Of a stretch of DNA of 64,000 nt, positions 1 through 8,971 are shown in pieces; the stretch's first letter is position 1, and each line of letters starts with the position of its first letter. Origin of the DNA: Streptomyces sp. NRRL F-5126 (GTDB taxonomy: Bacteria > Actinomycetota > Actinomycetes > Streptomycetales > Streptomycetaceae); NCBI RefSeq assembly GCF_000721265.1, contig NZ_JOFZ01000002.1:62001-126000 (forward strand), written 5' to 3'. Both the position numbers and the translations under genes were made by a program. The notes under the pieces were generated by a model. The model ran no database searches and was not told where the DNA came from. It saw only the letters and a list, made by a program, of their open reading frames with translations.

Positions 1-634
1 GCTCCGCGCACATGTCGACGGAGCCCTCCGCGACCATCATGTACTGCCAGAAGTCGCCGTACCCCCGCGTGCGCCAGCACGCCCTCGTCAGGTCGAGGAA
101 GCCGTCCAGGCGGCCCCGCGCCTCCCAGCCGCTGAGCGACGAGTGGGCGAACGACGCGTCGCCGAGCGCGGACACCCGCGACACCCGCAGCGGCGTCGCG
201 GCCGACAGGCTGCGCCCGGTGAACGCGCCACCGCCGCGCTCGGCCCACCAGCGGCGGCCGAGCGCGGGCGCCGACACGACCCCGACGACCGGCTCGTAGC
301 CGCCCTCGCCCGCGACCGTCAGCGCGATCAGCGTCGCCCACACCGGCACGCCGCGCACGTAGTTCTTGGTGCCGTCGATCGGGTCGACGACCCAGCGGCG
401 CGGCCCCGTGCCCGCCACGCCGAACTCCTCGCCGAGTACCGCGTCTCTGGGACGGGCGCGCTGGAGACTGCCCCGGATCAGCTCCTCGGCGGTCTTGTCC
501 GCCTCGCTCACCGGCGTCATGTCCGGTTTCGTCTCGACCTTGAGGTCGAGTGCCTTGAACCGGTCCATCGTCGCGGCGTCGGCGACATCGGCCAGCACAT
601 GGGCCAGGCGCAGATCATCGTGGTAGTCGGACAT
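1..634 (-). CDS. hisN: Histidinol-phosphatase, inositol monophosphatase family (3' end outside window)
   Basis: The frame opens at ATG 634 ([20 protein letters not shown]) and runs off the left edge, leaving about 211 codons of a family usually near 265. The metal-binding signatures of the inositol monophosphatase fold are visible: a GEEFG segment near residue 70 and the [14 protein letters not shown] motif near residues 83-96. Actinobacterial members next to rsgA and aroA are assigned as HisN, which removes phosphate from L-histidinol phosphate in histidine biosynthesis. Substrate specificity cannot be settled from these motifs, so a general inositol monophosphatase-type activity remains possible. 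It is followed upstream by the small Gdx/SugE gene on the same strand. Confidence 0.85.
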   Translation of the reverse strand, partial: MSDYHDDLRLAHVLADVADAATMDRFKALDLKVETKPDMTPVSEADKTAEELIRGSLQRARPRDAVLGEEFGVAGTGPRRWVVDPIDGTKNYVRGVPVWATLIALTVAGEGGYEPVVGVVSAPALGRRWWAERGGGAFTGRSLSAATPLRVSRVSALGDASFAHSSLSGWEARGRLDGFLDLTRACWRTRGYGDFWQYMMVAEGSVDMCAE

Positions 635-675
635 GGCCGTCACAGTACCGGGGGCGGCCGTGCGGGCCGTCCGCG

Positions 676-999
676 TCAGTGCGCGGAGCCCGACAACTGC
701 AGGCCGATCACGCCGAGGATGACGAGCGTGATGGACACGAGCTTGAGCGTCGAGACGAGATCGCCGAGGAAGACCATGCCGTAGACCGTGGTCCCCGCCG
801 CGCCGATGCCCGTCCACACCGCGTACGCGGGGCCGACGTCCAGCTTGCGCAGCGACAGTGTCAGCAGGCCGAAGCTGCCGAGCGCGAAGCTCGCGAACGC
901 GATCGTCGGCCACAGCCGGGTGAAGCCGTGCGACAGCTTCAGGCAGACGGCGAACCCCGTCTCCAGCAGCCCGGCGACCACGACCAGCAGCCACGCCAT
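676..999 (-). CDS. Small multidrug resistance family transporter, SugE/Gdx type
   Basis: A 107-residue protein with four predicted membrane helices, the normal length of the SMR family. It begins [13 protein letters not shown]; the membrane-embedded glutamate essential in this family falls at residue 13. The following LKLSHGF stretch and the [10 protein letters not shown] segment resemble the SugE/Gdx branch, whose characterised members export guanidinium by proton antiport as antiparallel dimers. GGGAGG lies 8 bases before ATG 999, which is why that start was preferred to an upstream ATG at 1077. No guanidine riboswitch was recognised upstream, so guanidinium export is inferred from family resemblance only. 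A short inverted repeat in the upstream region may be an operator. Confidence 0.85.
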   Translation of the reverse strand: MAWLLVVVAGLLETGFAVCLKLSHGFTRLWPTIAFASFALGSFGLLTLSLRKLDVGPAYAVWTGIGAAGTTVYGMVFLGDLVSTLKLVSITLVILGVIGLQLSGSAH

Positions 1000-1050
1000 C
1001 GTCGTAAGCCTCCCGGATCCGTGACCGCTTCGTCTCGCTCGTGCGATTAT

Positions 1051-1064
1051 GCACTTACCAGTGC
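1051..1064. promoter_or_regulatory. Short inverted repeat upstream of the SMR gene, possible operator
   Basis: GCACT-TACC-AGTGC is a perfect 5-base inverted repeat about 50 bases upstream of the SMR start. On the minus strand it is followed by GTGCATAAT, which could serve as a -10 region, so a repressor bound here would cover the promoter. No regulator gene sits beside it in the window. Confidence 0.3.
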
Positions 1065-1143
1065 CGGACAGGTGCAAACTTTTCCGCCGCTGCCGCCTCG
1101 CGGCGCTCCCGCCGCCCGGCGGGGCGGGAGGCCGGTGCCTCGC

Positions 1144-2151
1144 TCAGTCGCCCTCGTGGCGTTCCCTGACCTCCAGCAGCCTGCGCAGCGAGTAGAGCCT
1201 CGCCGCGTCCGCGTGCCCGTCCGCCACCCACGCGTCGAGCGCGCAGTCCGGCTCGTCGTGGCTGCACGCGCGCGGGCAGTCCTCCGTGCCGTCCACCAGG
1301 TCGGGGAAGGCGAGGATCACCCGGGACGGGTCGACGTGCGCGAGACCGAACGACCTGATGCCCGGCGTGTCGACGACCCAGCCGGCCGCGCCCGCGAGCG
1401 GCAGCGCGAGCGCCGAGACCGTGGTGTGCCTGCCGCGCCCGGTGACGGCGTTCACGCCACCCGTCACCCGATGCCGCTCCTTCGCGACGAGCGCGTTGAC
1501 GAGCGTCGTCTTCCCGACGCCCGAGTGGCCGACGAACGCGGTCGTACGGTCTTCGAGGTGGGCACGCACTCGCTCGGCGCCGCCGTCCGCCAGCTCGTCG
1601 CGCCGGGTGACCACGTACCGCAGGCCGAGCGGCCGGTAGGTCTCGAGCAGCGGCTCCGCGGGCGCGAGGTCCGACTTCGTCAGGACGAGCAGCGGTTCGA
1701 GCCCCCCGTCGTACGCGGCCACCAGCGCGCGGTCGATGAGCCTGGGGCGCGGCTCCGGGTCCGCGAGCGCCGTCACGATGGCCAGCTGGTCGGCGTTGGC
1801 GACGATCACGCGCTCGTAGGGGTCGTCGTCGTCCGCGGTGCGCCGCAGTACCGACGTGCGCGGCTCGATCCGCACGATCCGCGCGAGCGTGTCCTTCCTG
1901 CCCGACAGGTCCCCGACGAGGCCGACCCTGTCGCCCACGACGGCCGCCTTGCGGCCCAGCTCGCGCGCCTTCATCGCCACCACGGTCCGGTCCTCGACGA
2001 GGCAGGTCAGGCGGCCGCGGTCGACGGTGAGCACCATGCCCTCCGCCGCGTCCTCGTGCTTCGGCCTGATGTGCGTGCGCGGCCTGCTGCCCCTGGGGTT
2101 CGGGCGGCTGCGGATGTCGTCCTCGTCGGGGTTCTTGCCGTAGCGGCGCAT
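1144..2151 (-). CDS. rsgA: Ribosome small subunit-dependent GTPase A
   Basis: A 335-residue circularly permuted GTPase that assists late maturation of the 30S ribosomal subunit. The permuted motif order is visible: LTKSD (G4) comes before the P-loop GHSGVGKTTLVNAL (G1), and the G3 motif DTPGIRSFGL follows. The C-terminus carries the Cys/His zinc-binding knuckle, seen as DCPRACSHDEPDC, that is typical of RsgA. An N-terminal OB-fold region precedes the GTPase core. It starts 4 bases after the aroA stop codon, so the two genes are probably co-transcribed; the aroA-rsgA pairing is common in Streptomyces. Confidence 0.95.
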   Translation of the reverse strand: MRRYGKNPDEDDIRSRPNPRGSRPRTHIRPKHEDAAEGMVLTVDRGRLTCLVEDRTVVAMKARELGRKAAVVGDRVGLVGDLSGRKDTLARIVRIEPRTSVLRRTADDDDPYERVIVANADQLAIVTALADPEPRPRLIDRALVAAYDGGLEPLLVLTKSDLAPAEPLLETYRPLGLRYVVTRRDELADGGAERVRAHLEDRTTAFVGHSGVGKTTLVNALVAKERHRVTGGVNAVTGRGRHTTVSALALPLAGAAGWVVDTPGIRSFGLAHVDPSRVILAFPDLVDGTEDCPRACSHDEPDCALDAWVADGHADAARLYSLRRLLEVRERHEGD

Positions 2152-2155
2152 CGCG

Positions 2156-3601
2156 TCAGGCTCCCGCGCCCGCTCCGGGTCCTGAGCCGTCGGCGGTGCC
2201 CGCGTCCGAGCCCGCGTCGGGGCCCGCGTCGGGGCCCGCCAGCATCCCGGTCCACATCCGGGGGAAGTCGGGCAGCGTCTTCGCCGTCGTGCCCACGTTC
2301 TCGATCCCGATGCCGGGGACGACCAGGCCGAGCACCGCGCCCGCGGTGGCCATGCGGTGGTCGTCGTACGTGTGGAACACGCCGCCGTGCAGCGGGCGCG
2401 GCCGGATCACCAGGCCGTCGGCGGTCTCCGTGACGTCGCCGCCCAGCTCGTTGATCTCCTTCGTCAGCGCCGCCAGCCGGTCCGTCTCGTGCAGCCGCAG
2501 GTGGGCCACGCCGCGCAGGGTGGACGGCGAGTCCGCCAGCGCGGCCACCGCCGCGATGCCGGGCGTCAGCTCGCCGACCTCGCTCAGGTCGGCGTCGATG
2601 CCGTGGACGCGGCCGCTGCCCGCGAAGGTGAGGGCCGTGCCGTCGGGCGTGGAGACGATGCCGCACGATCCGCCCATCCGGGTGAACAGCGAGCGCAGGG
2701 CGTCGCCCGGCTGCGTGGTGCGCGTCGGCCAGTCGGGGATCGTCACCCGGCCGCCCGTGACGAGCGCCGCCGCGAGGAACGGCTGCGCGTTGGACAGGTC
2801 GGGCTCCACGGTCAGGTCGCGGCCGAGCACCGCACCGCTCGTGACCCGCCACACGTTCCGCTCGCCGCCGGTCTCCGGCTCGTCGACCTGCGCGCCGACG
2901 GCGCGCAGCATGTCGACCGTCATCCGGATGTGCGGCATCGAGGGCAGCACGGGGCCCACGTGCCGCACCTCCACGCCCTGGTTGTAGCGGGGCGCGGACA
3001 GCAGCAGGGACGAGACGAACTGCGAGGACGCCGACGCGTCGATCTCCACCCGCCCGCCGTCGAGCGCGCCGCCGCCGTGCACCGTCAGCGGCAGGCAGCC
3101 GCGGTTCTCGTCGTCGATGCGGGCGCCCAGCGTGCGCAGCGCCTCGATGACGACGCCGAGCGGGCGCTCGTACGATCGCGGGTCGCCGTCGAAGTGGACC
3201 GGTCCGTCGGCGAGCGCGGCGACCGGCGGCAGGAACCGCATCACGGTGCCCGCGTTGCCCACACCGATCTCGGCGGGTCCGTGCAGGCCCGCCGGGATGA
3301 TCCGCCACGCCTCGCCCGTGGTCGCCGCCTGCCCGCTGTCGCCCATGCCGCGCGACGTCTGCGACGACGAGGGGATGGTCTCCTCGATCCCCACACCCAT
3401 GGCCCGCAGCGCGTCCGCCATCAGCAGCGTGTCCCTCGAGCGCAGCGGCCTGCGCAGCCAGCCGGGCTCGGCGGCGAGGGCCGCGAGCACCAGGGCCCGG
3501 TTGGTGACCGACTTCGATCCGGGCACGGTGACCGTCGCTTCGACGGCTCCCGTGGCATGCGGGGCGGGCCAGAGGGCGGACTGCACGGAACTCTCGGTCA
3601 T
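2156..3601 (-). CDS. aroA: 3-phosphoshikimate 1-carboxyvinyltransferase (EPSP synthase)
   Basis: A 481-residue enzyme joining shikimate-3-phosphate and phosphoenolpyruvate in the shikimate pathway. The N-terminal substrate-binding signature [18 protein letters not shown] is near residue 23, [12 protein letters not shown] near 120, and the closing domain shows the HETDRLAAL and [11 protein letters not shown] motifs. ATG 3601 (MTESSVQ) is preferred to far upstream in-frame starts because GTGAGG precedes it and homology-like sequence begins there. The protein is longer than the usual 430-450 residues because of a C-terminal tail rich in repeated PDAG/SDAG units, encoded by near-identical repeats around 2195-2240. 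Head-to-tail with rsgA. Confidence 0.95.
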   Translation of the reverse strand: MTESSVQSALWPAPHATGAVEATVTVPGSKSVTNRALVLAALAAEPGWLRRPLRSRDTLLMADALRAMGVGIEETIPSSSQTSRGMGDSGQAATTGEAWRIIPAGLHGPAEIGVGNAGTVMRFLPPVAALADGPVHFDGDPRSYERPLGVVIEALRTLGARIDDENRGCLPLTVHGGGALDGGRVEIDASASSQFVSSLLLSAPRYNQGVEVRHVGPVLPSMPHIRMTVDMLRAVGAQVDEPETGGERNVWRVTSGAVLGRDLTVEPDLSNAQPFLAAALVTGGRVTIPDWPTRTTQPGDALRSLFTRMGGSCGIVSTPDGTALTFAGSGRVHGIDADLSEVGELTPGIAAVAALADSPSTLRGVAHLRLHETDRLAALTKEINELGGDVTETADGLVIRPRPLHGGVFHTYDDHRMATAGAVLGLVVPGIGIENVGTTAKTLPDFPRMWTGMLAGPDAGPDAGSDAGTADGSGPGAGAGA

Positions 3602-3678
3602 GGCCCTCACTTTAATGGCTGGACCGCCACACGGATTCCTGTCAAAAGCGCCGAAACGGGTGCGGCGCCGAACGATGC

Positions 3679-4377
3679 CTACACGCCCAGCAGCCAGCGG
3701 CCGCCGCCGATCAGGCAGCACAGCGACACCGCGTGGAAGAGGAAGAACCAGAGTCCCGCGCCGACGCCCGTCAGCCTGGCGAGCTGATCGGCGTCCGAAT
3801 CGCCCGCGCCGCCCCTGCGCCGCTTGGACTGCAGCTCGAACGCGGGCCGCACGCCGCCGAGCAGCAGGAACCACACCACCGTGTAGGAGAAGGCGGCCTG
3901 CACCTGGGGCGAGGTCAGCCAGGACACCAGCACGAACGCCGCGCCCGCCACGAGCACGGTCAGCACCCCGTACGCGTTGCGGATCATCACGAGCATCGCG
4001 ACCAGCAGCACCGTCGCCGACCACAGCAGCAGCGTGATGTGGTGCGCGGCCAGCAGCCAGGCGCCGCCGAGCCCCAGCAGCGGCGGCGCGGTATAGCCGG
4101 CGGCGGCGGTGAGGACCATGCCGAGGCCGGTCGGCTTGCCGCGGCTCACCGTCAGGCCCGACGTGTCCGAGTGCAGCCTTATCCCCTGCAGCGTGCGCCC
4201 CATGGCCAGCGCCACCAGGCCGTGGCCGCCCTCGTGGGCGATCGTCACCGCGTTGCGCGTGACGCGCCACACCCCGTGCGGCACCGCGCAGGCCAGTGCC
4301 AGCAGGCCTGTCACGATCACCAGCCAGGCGTCGGGACCCGGCTGCGTGCCGAATATGCGGTCCCACAGGTCGTCCAT
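3679..4377 (-). CDS. M50B-like integral membrane metalloprotease homologue
   Basis: A 232-residue membrane protein with about six hydrophobic segments. An HEGGH (HExxH) zinc motif follows the first helix in [17 protein letters not shown], the arrangement seen in the M50B peptidase-like family of actinobacteria, related to site-2 proteases. A later KxxG-type region precedes the C-terminal helices. Whether it cuts a transmembrane substrate is unknown, and no PDZ domain or partner anti-sigma factor is adjacent. It lies 77 bases upstream of aroA on the same strand and could share its transcript. Confidence 0.7.
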   Translation of the reverse strand: MDDLWDRIFGTQPGPDAWLVIVTGLLALACAVPHGVWRVTRNAVTIAHEGGHGLVALAMGRTLQGIRLHSDTSGLTVSRGKPTGLGMVLTAAAGYTAPPLLGLGGAWLLAAHHITLLLWSATVLLVAMLVMIRNAYGVLTVLVAGAAFVLVSWLTSPQVQAAFSYTVVWFLLLGGVRPAFELQSKRRRGGAGDSDADQLARLTGVGAGLWFFLFHAVSLCCLIGGGRWLLGV

Positions 4378-4571
4378 CGTGCGCTCCTGTCAGGGGCGGG
4401 CATTGCGTGGAGCTGGCAGTGTGCCAAAGTCCGCTGAGAGAGACCCCGGCCGGGCCCGTGCGGCGCTTGCGGGCCTTGGACGATCGCAGCGGCGAGCACT
4501 TAGGGTTGTCCGTCCGGGGCGCAGGGCCGCGGCTTGTGGGGACGGGGACGCCGGAGGGGTGGCTGAAGGGC

Positions 4572-5399
4572 ATGTGCGGCCGGTACGCGGCGAGCAGGCG
4601 GCCCGAGGACCTCAAGGGGGTCTTCGGCATCGAGCGGTGGGACCCGGAGGAGGCCCTGGCCCCCGACTGGAACGTGGCGCCCACCAAAGAGGTGTACGCG
4701 GTCCTCGACCGCGTGCCGAAGGAGGACCCCGCCGCCGGGCCCGTGCGCCAGCTGCGGACGCTGAAGTGGGGACTCGTGCCGTCGTGGTCGAAGACCCCTG
4801 AGGGCGGCGCCCGCATGATCAACGCGCGTGCGGAGACCGTCCACGAGAAGTCCTCGTACCGCAGGCCGTTCGCCGCCCGCCGGTGCATCCTGCCCGCCGA
4901 CGGCTACTACGAGTGGGTGACGGGAGCGGACGAGCGGCGGCTCGAGGAGAAGGGGCGCGGCAAGCGGCCGCGCAAGCAGCCGTACTTCGTCACGCCCTCG
5001 GACGGCTCGGTCATGGCACTCGCAGGGCTCTACGAGTTCTGGCGCGACAAGACGCTCCCCGACGACCACCCGCGCGCCTGGTGGGTGACGTGCACCGTGA
5101 TCACCACGGAGGCCGAGACGGCGCCGTTCGCCGGCGCGGGTGCCGGTGCCGACGGGCAGGGCCCGCGGTCGCTGTCCGACATCCACCCGAGGATGCCGCT
5201 GATGCTCACTCCCGACCGGTGGGACGCGTGGCTCGACCCGGCGCGCACGGACGTCGACGCACTGCGCCCGCTACTGGAGCCGCCGCCCGCCGGGCTGCTG
5301 CGGGCCTACCCCGTGGCGACCGCGGTCTCCGACGTGCGCAACAACGGGCCCGAACTGGTGACGGAGCTCGATGCCCCGGAGGAGTCCACCCTCTTCTGA
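4572..5399 (+). CDS. SRAP domain protein (HMCES/YedK family), DNA abasic-site crosslink protein
   Basis: A 275-residue SOS-response-associated peptidase. The start at ATG 4572 is decided by the family: translation begins MCGRYA, so Met removal exposes the catalytic Cys2 that forms a thiazolidine link with abasic sites in single-stranded DNA. Other family marks are NVAPT near residue 36, MINARAETV, the ADGYYEW glutamate motif, and [11 protein letters not shown] with the active-site histidine. AAGGG lies just before the start. The role is protection of abasic sites at replication forks. Followed after 36 bases by an alpha/beta hydrolase on the same strand. Confidence 0.93.
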   Translation: MCGRYAASRRPEDLKGVFGIERWDPEEALAPDWNVAPTKEVYAVLDRVPKEDPAAGPVRQLRTLKWGLVPSWSKTPEGGARMINARAETVHEKSSYRRPFAARRCILPADGYYEWVTGADERRLEEKGRGKRPRKQPYFVTPSDGSVMALAGLYEFWRDKTLPDDHPRAWWVTCTVITTEAETAPFAGAGAGADGQGPRSLSDIHPRMPLMLTPDRWDAWLDPARTDVDALRPLLEPPPAGLLRAYPVATAVSDVRNNGPELVTELDAPEESTLF

Positions 5400-5435
5400 C
5401 GCCTGCGACGCGCGCGTGCGAGGCACCATGGCCGC

Positions 5436-6134
5436 ATGAGCAGCCGCACCGCCACAGACATCGAAAGCGTCGACACCCCAGCGGGGCCCGCGCACATCAC
5501 CTGGCACCGCGCGGCGAAACCCCGCCTCGTCCTGGCGCTCGGCCACGGCGCGGGCGGCGGAATCGGGGCCCGCGACCTGGCCGCGCTCGCCGCCGCGCTG
5601 CCTCCCCAGGGCTTCACGGTCGCCCTGGTGGAGCAGCCGTGGCGGGTCGCGGGCAAGAAGGTGGCCCCCGCGCCGAAGACCCTGGACACCGCGTGGCGGG
5701 CGCTGTGGCCCGCACTGGCGGAGCCGGGGCTGCCCCTCGTCGCAGGCGGCCGCAGCGCGGGCGCGCGCGTCGCCTGCCGCACGGGGCGCGAGCTCGGCGC
5801 CGTCGCGGTGCTCGCCCTCGGCTTCCCGCTGCACCCGCCGGGCAGGCCGGAGAAGTCACGAGCGGACGAACTCCTGCTGACGGGGGTGCCCACCCTGGTG
5901 GTCCAGGGCGGGGCCGATCCCTTCGGCAAGCCCGCCGAGTACCCGGACGGCGACTTCGACCTGGTGGAGATCGCCCACGCCGACCACGCGTTCGCGGTGC
6001 CCAAGCGCGCGCCTCTCGGCCAGGACGACGCGCTGGAGACCCTGACCGAGGCCGTGGCGACCTGGCTGGGACGCATCGGGAATGCCCGCGGCACGGCTTC
6101 TGTTCATCAAAGCACCGGCGGTCCCAGCCGGTGA
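5436..6134 (+). CDS. Alpha/beta hydrolase of the Tex30/KANL3-like or dienelactone hydrolase group
   Basis: A 232-residue cytosolic alpha/beta hydrolase. The oxyanion region reads LGHGAGGG near residue 36, the nucleophile elbow GGRSAGARV near 107, an acid in [11 protein letters not shown], and the terminal histidine in HADHAF. The natural substrate cannot be told from sequence. The last 60 bases overlap the sigR p2 promoter, so sigR regulatory DNA is embedded in this coding sequence. No clear ribosome-binding site precedes ATG 5436. Confidence 0.75.
   Translation: MSSRTATDIESVDTPAGPAHITWHRAAKPRLVLALGHGAGGGIGARDLAALAAALPPQGFTVALVEQPWRVAGKKVAPAPKTLDTAWRALWPALAEPGLPLVAGGRSAGARVACRTGRELGAVAVLALGFPLHPPGRPEKSRADELLLTGVPTLVVQGGADPFGKPAEYPDGDFDLVEIAHADHAFAVPKRAPLGQDDALETLTEAVATWLGRIGNARGTASVHQSTGGPSR
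6078..6104 (+). promoter_or_regulatory. SigR-type autoregulatory promoter (sigR p2)
   Basis: GGGAAT at 6078-6083, an 18-base spacer, then GTT at 6102-6104, which matches the GGGAAT-N18-GTT consensus of SigR-dependent promoters. It sits inside the 3' end of the hydrolase gene, about 260 bases before the main sigR start. The transcript, beginning near 6111, would include in-frame upstream start codons giving an N-terminally extended SigR. In S. coelicolor the equivalent p2 promoter gives positive autoregulation during thiol oxidation. Confidence 0.85.
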
Positions 6135-6363
6135 GTCGAGCAGGAAGAGGGAGTCCCGTCTCATGGGTTCTACCATGTGCCCGCGCCGCTCAGGCCCCGT
6201 ACGCCCCGGCGGCGACGGCCTGGAATGGACGGTGATGTCCGCGGGCAGGAGCACCGCCGCCGCGGCCGCCTCCGCGGCGGACGCGAAGGCCTCGGACCCC
6301 CGTGGTCGACTATTCTCCGATGCGAGTGGGGCCGGGTTCGGCTCCGCGACCGCATTGGAGGAG

Positions 6364-7035
6364 GTGGGTCCGGTCACTGGGACTGAATCAGGGACGGCTG
6401 GGACGGACGACGGACGCATCGAAGAGACCGCTGCAGAACGCAGCGCCCGTTTCGAGCGTGACGCCTTGGGCTACCTCGACCAGATGTACTCGGCCGCCCT
6501 GCGCATGACGCGCAACCCGGCGGACGCCGAGGACCTCGTGCAGGAGACGTACGCCAAGGCGTACGGGTCGTTCCACCAGTTCCGCGAGGGCACGAACCTC
6601 AAGGCCTGGATGTACCGCATCCTCACGAACACGTTCATCAACTCGTACCGCAAGAAGCAGCGCGAACCCCAGCGCAGCGCCGCCGAGGAGATCGAGGACT
6701 GGCAGCTGGCGCGCGCCGAGTCGCACTCGTCCACCGGCCTGCGCTCGGCCGAGGCCGAGGCGCTCGACAGGCTGCCCGACTCCGACGTGAAGACCGCCCT
6801 CCAGGCGATCCCCGAGGAATTCCGCATCGCGGTGTACCTCGCCGATGTCGAGGGGTTTGCCTACAAGGAGATCGCGGACATCATGGGGACACCCATCGGC
6901 ACGGTGATGTCCCGGCTGCACCGCGGCCGCCGTCAGCTGCGCGGCATGCTGGAGGACTACGCACGTGACCGCGGGCTGGTCCCGGCGGGTGCCGCCGGTA
7001 AGTCGTCCGACAACGGGAAAGGCGCGGGCTCATGA
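6364..7035 (+). CDS. sigR: ECF RNA polymerase sigma factor SigR (thiol-oxidative stress)
   Basis: Starting at GTG 6364 gives 223 residues beginning with [10 protein letters not shown], preceded by GGAGGAG. Region 2 shows [20 protein letters not shown] and region 4 shows the [20 protein letters not shown] helix-turn-helix. SigR directs transcription of thioredoxin, mycothiol and other redox-repair genes when released from RsrA. The same frame is open upstream to 6082, with possible starts at ATG 6163 (GAGGGAG in front), ATG 6175 and ATG 6235; these would give the longer, unstable isoform known from S. coelicolor. A TATTCT at 6311-6316 could be the -10 box of a constitutive p1 promoter serving only the short form. 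Overlaps rsrA by ATGA. Confidence 0.95.
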   Translation: MGPVTGTESGTAGTDDGRIEETAAERSARFERDALGYLDQMYSAALRMTRNPADAEDLVQETYAKAYGSFHQFREGTNLKAWMYRILTNTFINSYRKKQREPQRSAAEEIEDWQLARAESHSSTGLRSAEAEALDRLPDSDVKTALQAIPEEFRIAVYLADVEGFAYKEIADIMGTPIGTVMSRLHRGRRQLRGMLEDYARDRGLVPAGAAGKSSDNGKGAGS

Positions 7036-7349
7036 GCTGCGGAGAGCCGCATGAGACGGATTGCGCCGAGGTACTCGACCACCTCTACGAGTTCCTCGAC
7101 CACGAGATGCCCGACAGCCAGGGGCACAAGTTCGAGGAGCACTTCGAGGAGTGCTCTCCGTGCCTGGAGAAGTACGGGCTCGAGCAGGCCGTGAAGAAGC
7201 TCGTGAAGCGCTGCTGCGGCCACGACGACGTGCCGAGCGACCTGCGGGACAAGGTCATGGGACGGATCGACCTCATCAGGTCGGGCCAGAAACCGCCCAC
7301 CGACGACCTGTCCGCAGGCGCGCAAGGCCCCCGCGCCGCCGCCGAATAG
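7032..7349 (+). CDS. rsrA: Redox-sensing zinc anti-sigma factor RsrA
   Basis: A 105-residue ZAS-family anti-sigma factor. The zinc-binding H-x3-C-x2-C signature is H37-C41-C44, with C11 as the expected fourth ligand. C3, C61 and C62 are also present, matching the cysteine pattern of RsrA. Oxidation forms an intramolecular disulfide, expels zinc and frees SigR; thioredoxin reverses this. The start codon overlaps the sigR stop (ATGA), giving translational coupling and near-stoichiometric synthesis. A strong hairpin follows the stop by 6 bases. Confidence 0.96.
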   Translation: MSCGEPHETDCAEVLDHLYEFLDHEMPDSQGHKFEEHFEECSPCLEKYGLEQAVKKLVKRCCGHDDVPSDLRDKVMGRIDLIRSGQKPPTDDLSAGAQGPRAAAE

Positions 7350-7355
7350 CACAAC

Positions 7356-7385
7356 GAGGCACCCGAACGGCCGCTCGGGTGCCTC
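7356..7385 (+). terminator. Terminator after sigR-rsrA
   Basis: Perfect 11-base arms GAGGCACCCGA and TCGGGTGCCTC around an 8-base loop, starting 6 bases past the rsrA stop codon. Confidence 0.85.
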
Positions 7386-7561
7386 GCGGCGCGGTTATCA
7401 CCCGAAGGTGCTAATCGGCCGCGTTCGCGGGCGGCCGCCCGCCCCGCTCACTAGCCTGGCGCGTTGTCCGGGCTTACCCACGTGGCCCCACCCACCTCGG
7501 CTCGCCGGCGTGCGGTACGGCCCGGAACCGGGGTTCGGGCGACGAGGGGGCGGGGGACGCC

Positions 7562-8971
7562 GTGAAGGCCATTCCGTGCGCGGCGCGCGCGTACATCCTG
7601 GGCACGGCGCTCCTCGCGGGCGCCTGCTTCGCACCGGTCGCGTACACGGCCGGCACTCCCTGGCATGCGGTCGTGCCGCTCGCCGCCCTCTACGCGCTGT
7701 GCGAGTCGCCGGCGCTGATCCGCCGGCGCCGGCCGCGCGCCGCCTCGCGCCCGGCCGACGACGCCGCGCCGATCGCAGCCGGATCGTTCTTCCCCGTCCT
7801 GCTCGCGGCCGCCTTCCTGCTGCCGCCGGCGGCGGCCGCACTCGTCGCCGTGCCGGGAGCGCTGCTCGGCCACGTGGAACGGCGGCCGTACGCGGCGCGC
7901 CGGGTGTGGCGCGCCGCCCAGCTCGCGCTGGCCGCCTGGGCTGCCGCACGCGCGCAGACCGCGTTCGGCGGCCCCGTCGCACTCGGTGGCGGCGGCTACG
8001 GGCTGACGACGCCCGACTTTCCCTACGTGCTGCTGCCGACGGCGGCCGCCGCCCTCGCCTTCTGCCTCGTGCTGGCCGCCCTCGACGGCGGCATCCTCGC
8101 CACCGCCGAGGGCGTGCCGCCGCGCGGCGCGTGGCGCGGCCTGTTACCGCGCTCGCTCGCGGCCCACGGCGTGCACGCGCTCGCCGGGCTGATGATGGCG
8201 GTGCTGTGGCGCAGCCCCTACGGGCCGCTGTCGTCGCTGTTCGTGCTGCTGCCCATGTACATCTCCTGCTGGGTCTTCGCGCAGTACCACCGCGAGCGCG
8301 CCGCCCACCAGGCCACGATCAGGGCGCTCGTGCAGGCCGTCGACATCAAGGACAAGTACACGCGGGGCCACAGTGAACGGGTCGGCCGCGCCTCCGCGAT
8401 GATCGCGGCGGAGCTCGGCATGGACCGCGACCGCCTGGAGGTGCTCCGCTTCGCGGGCATCCTGCACGATGTCGGGAAGCTGGGCGTGCCCACGCGCGTA
8501 CTGCGCAAGGACGGCCCGCTCACCCCGCAGGAGCGGCGCGTGATCGAGCTGCACCCCGAGTACGGGCACGAGATCGTGCGCGGCATCGCCTTCCTCGGCG
8601 AGGCGCGCTCCGCGATCCTGCACCACCACGAGCGCATGGACGGCAGCGGCTACCCCTACGGGCTCGCAGGCGACGAGATCCCCGAGTTCGCGAGGGTGGT
8701 GGCCGTGGCGGACGCCTTCGACGCGATGACGTCGACGCGCTCCTACCGCAGGGCGCGGCCCGTTCAGGCGGCCCTCGCGGAGCTGCGGCGGTGCGCGGGC
8801 ACCCAGTTCGACCCGGAGATCGTCGGGGCGATGGTGCGGGCACTCGCGCGGCACGGCTGGGAGACGACCGTCACGGCCGACGAGGGCGGCGGCGGGCGCG
8901 CCGTGCTGGGCGCGCCGCGCCCGTCGGCGCCCGCCTCCGCGAGCGCGGGCCGCCGCGGCGGCACCCCGTGA
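7562..8971 (+). CDS. Membrane-anchored HD-GYP domain phosphohydrolase
   Basis: GTG 7562, preceded by GGGGGAC, opens a 469-residue protein. The N-terminal half has about six to eight hydrophobic segments. The C-terminal half is an HD-GYP domain: GHSERVGRAS, the metal site HDVGKLG, HPEYGHEI, HHHERMDGSGYP with the GYP signature, and a VADAFDAMTS segment. Family members hydrolyse cyclic di-GMP or other cyclic dinucleotides; because all motif residues are present, catalysis is plausible. Its stop overlaps the next gene (GTGA), which encodes a second HD-domain protein, suggesting the two act as a pair. Confidence 0.85.
   Translation: MKAIPCAARAYILGTALLAGACFAPVAYTAGTPWHAVVPLAALYALCESPALIRRRRPRAASRPADDAAPIAAGSFFPVLLAAAFLLPPAAAALVAVPGALLGHVERRPYAARRVWRAAQLALAAWAAARAQTAFGGPVALGGGGYGLTTPDFPYVLLPTAAAALAFCLVLAALDGGILATAEGVPPRGAWRGLLPRSLAAHGVHALAGLMMAVLWRSPYGPLSSLFVLLPMYISCWVFAQYHRERAAHQATIRALVQAVDIKDKYTRGHSERVGRASAMIAAELGMDRDRLEVLRFAGILHDVGKLGVPTRVLRKDGPLTPQERRVIELHPEYGHEIVRGIAFLGEARSAILHHHERMDGSGYPYGLAGDEIPEFARVVAVADAFDAMTSTRSYRRARPVQAALAELRRCAGTQFDPEIVGAMVRALARHGWETTVTADEGGGGRAVLGAPRPSAPASASAGRRGGTP

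Noticed and set aside
1000..1143. Guanidine riboswitch upstream of the SMR gene
   Set aside because: No recognisable ykkC-type conserved core on the minus strand; only a short inverted repeat.
6221..6245. GGAAT at 6221-6225 as another SigR promoter
   Set aside because: No GTT follows at 18 or 19 bases; the site at 6078 matches fully.
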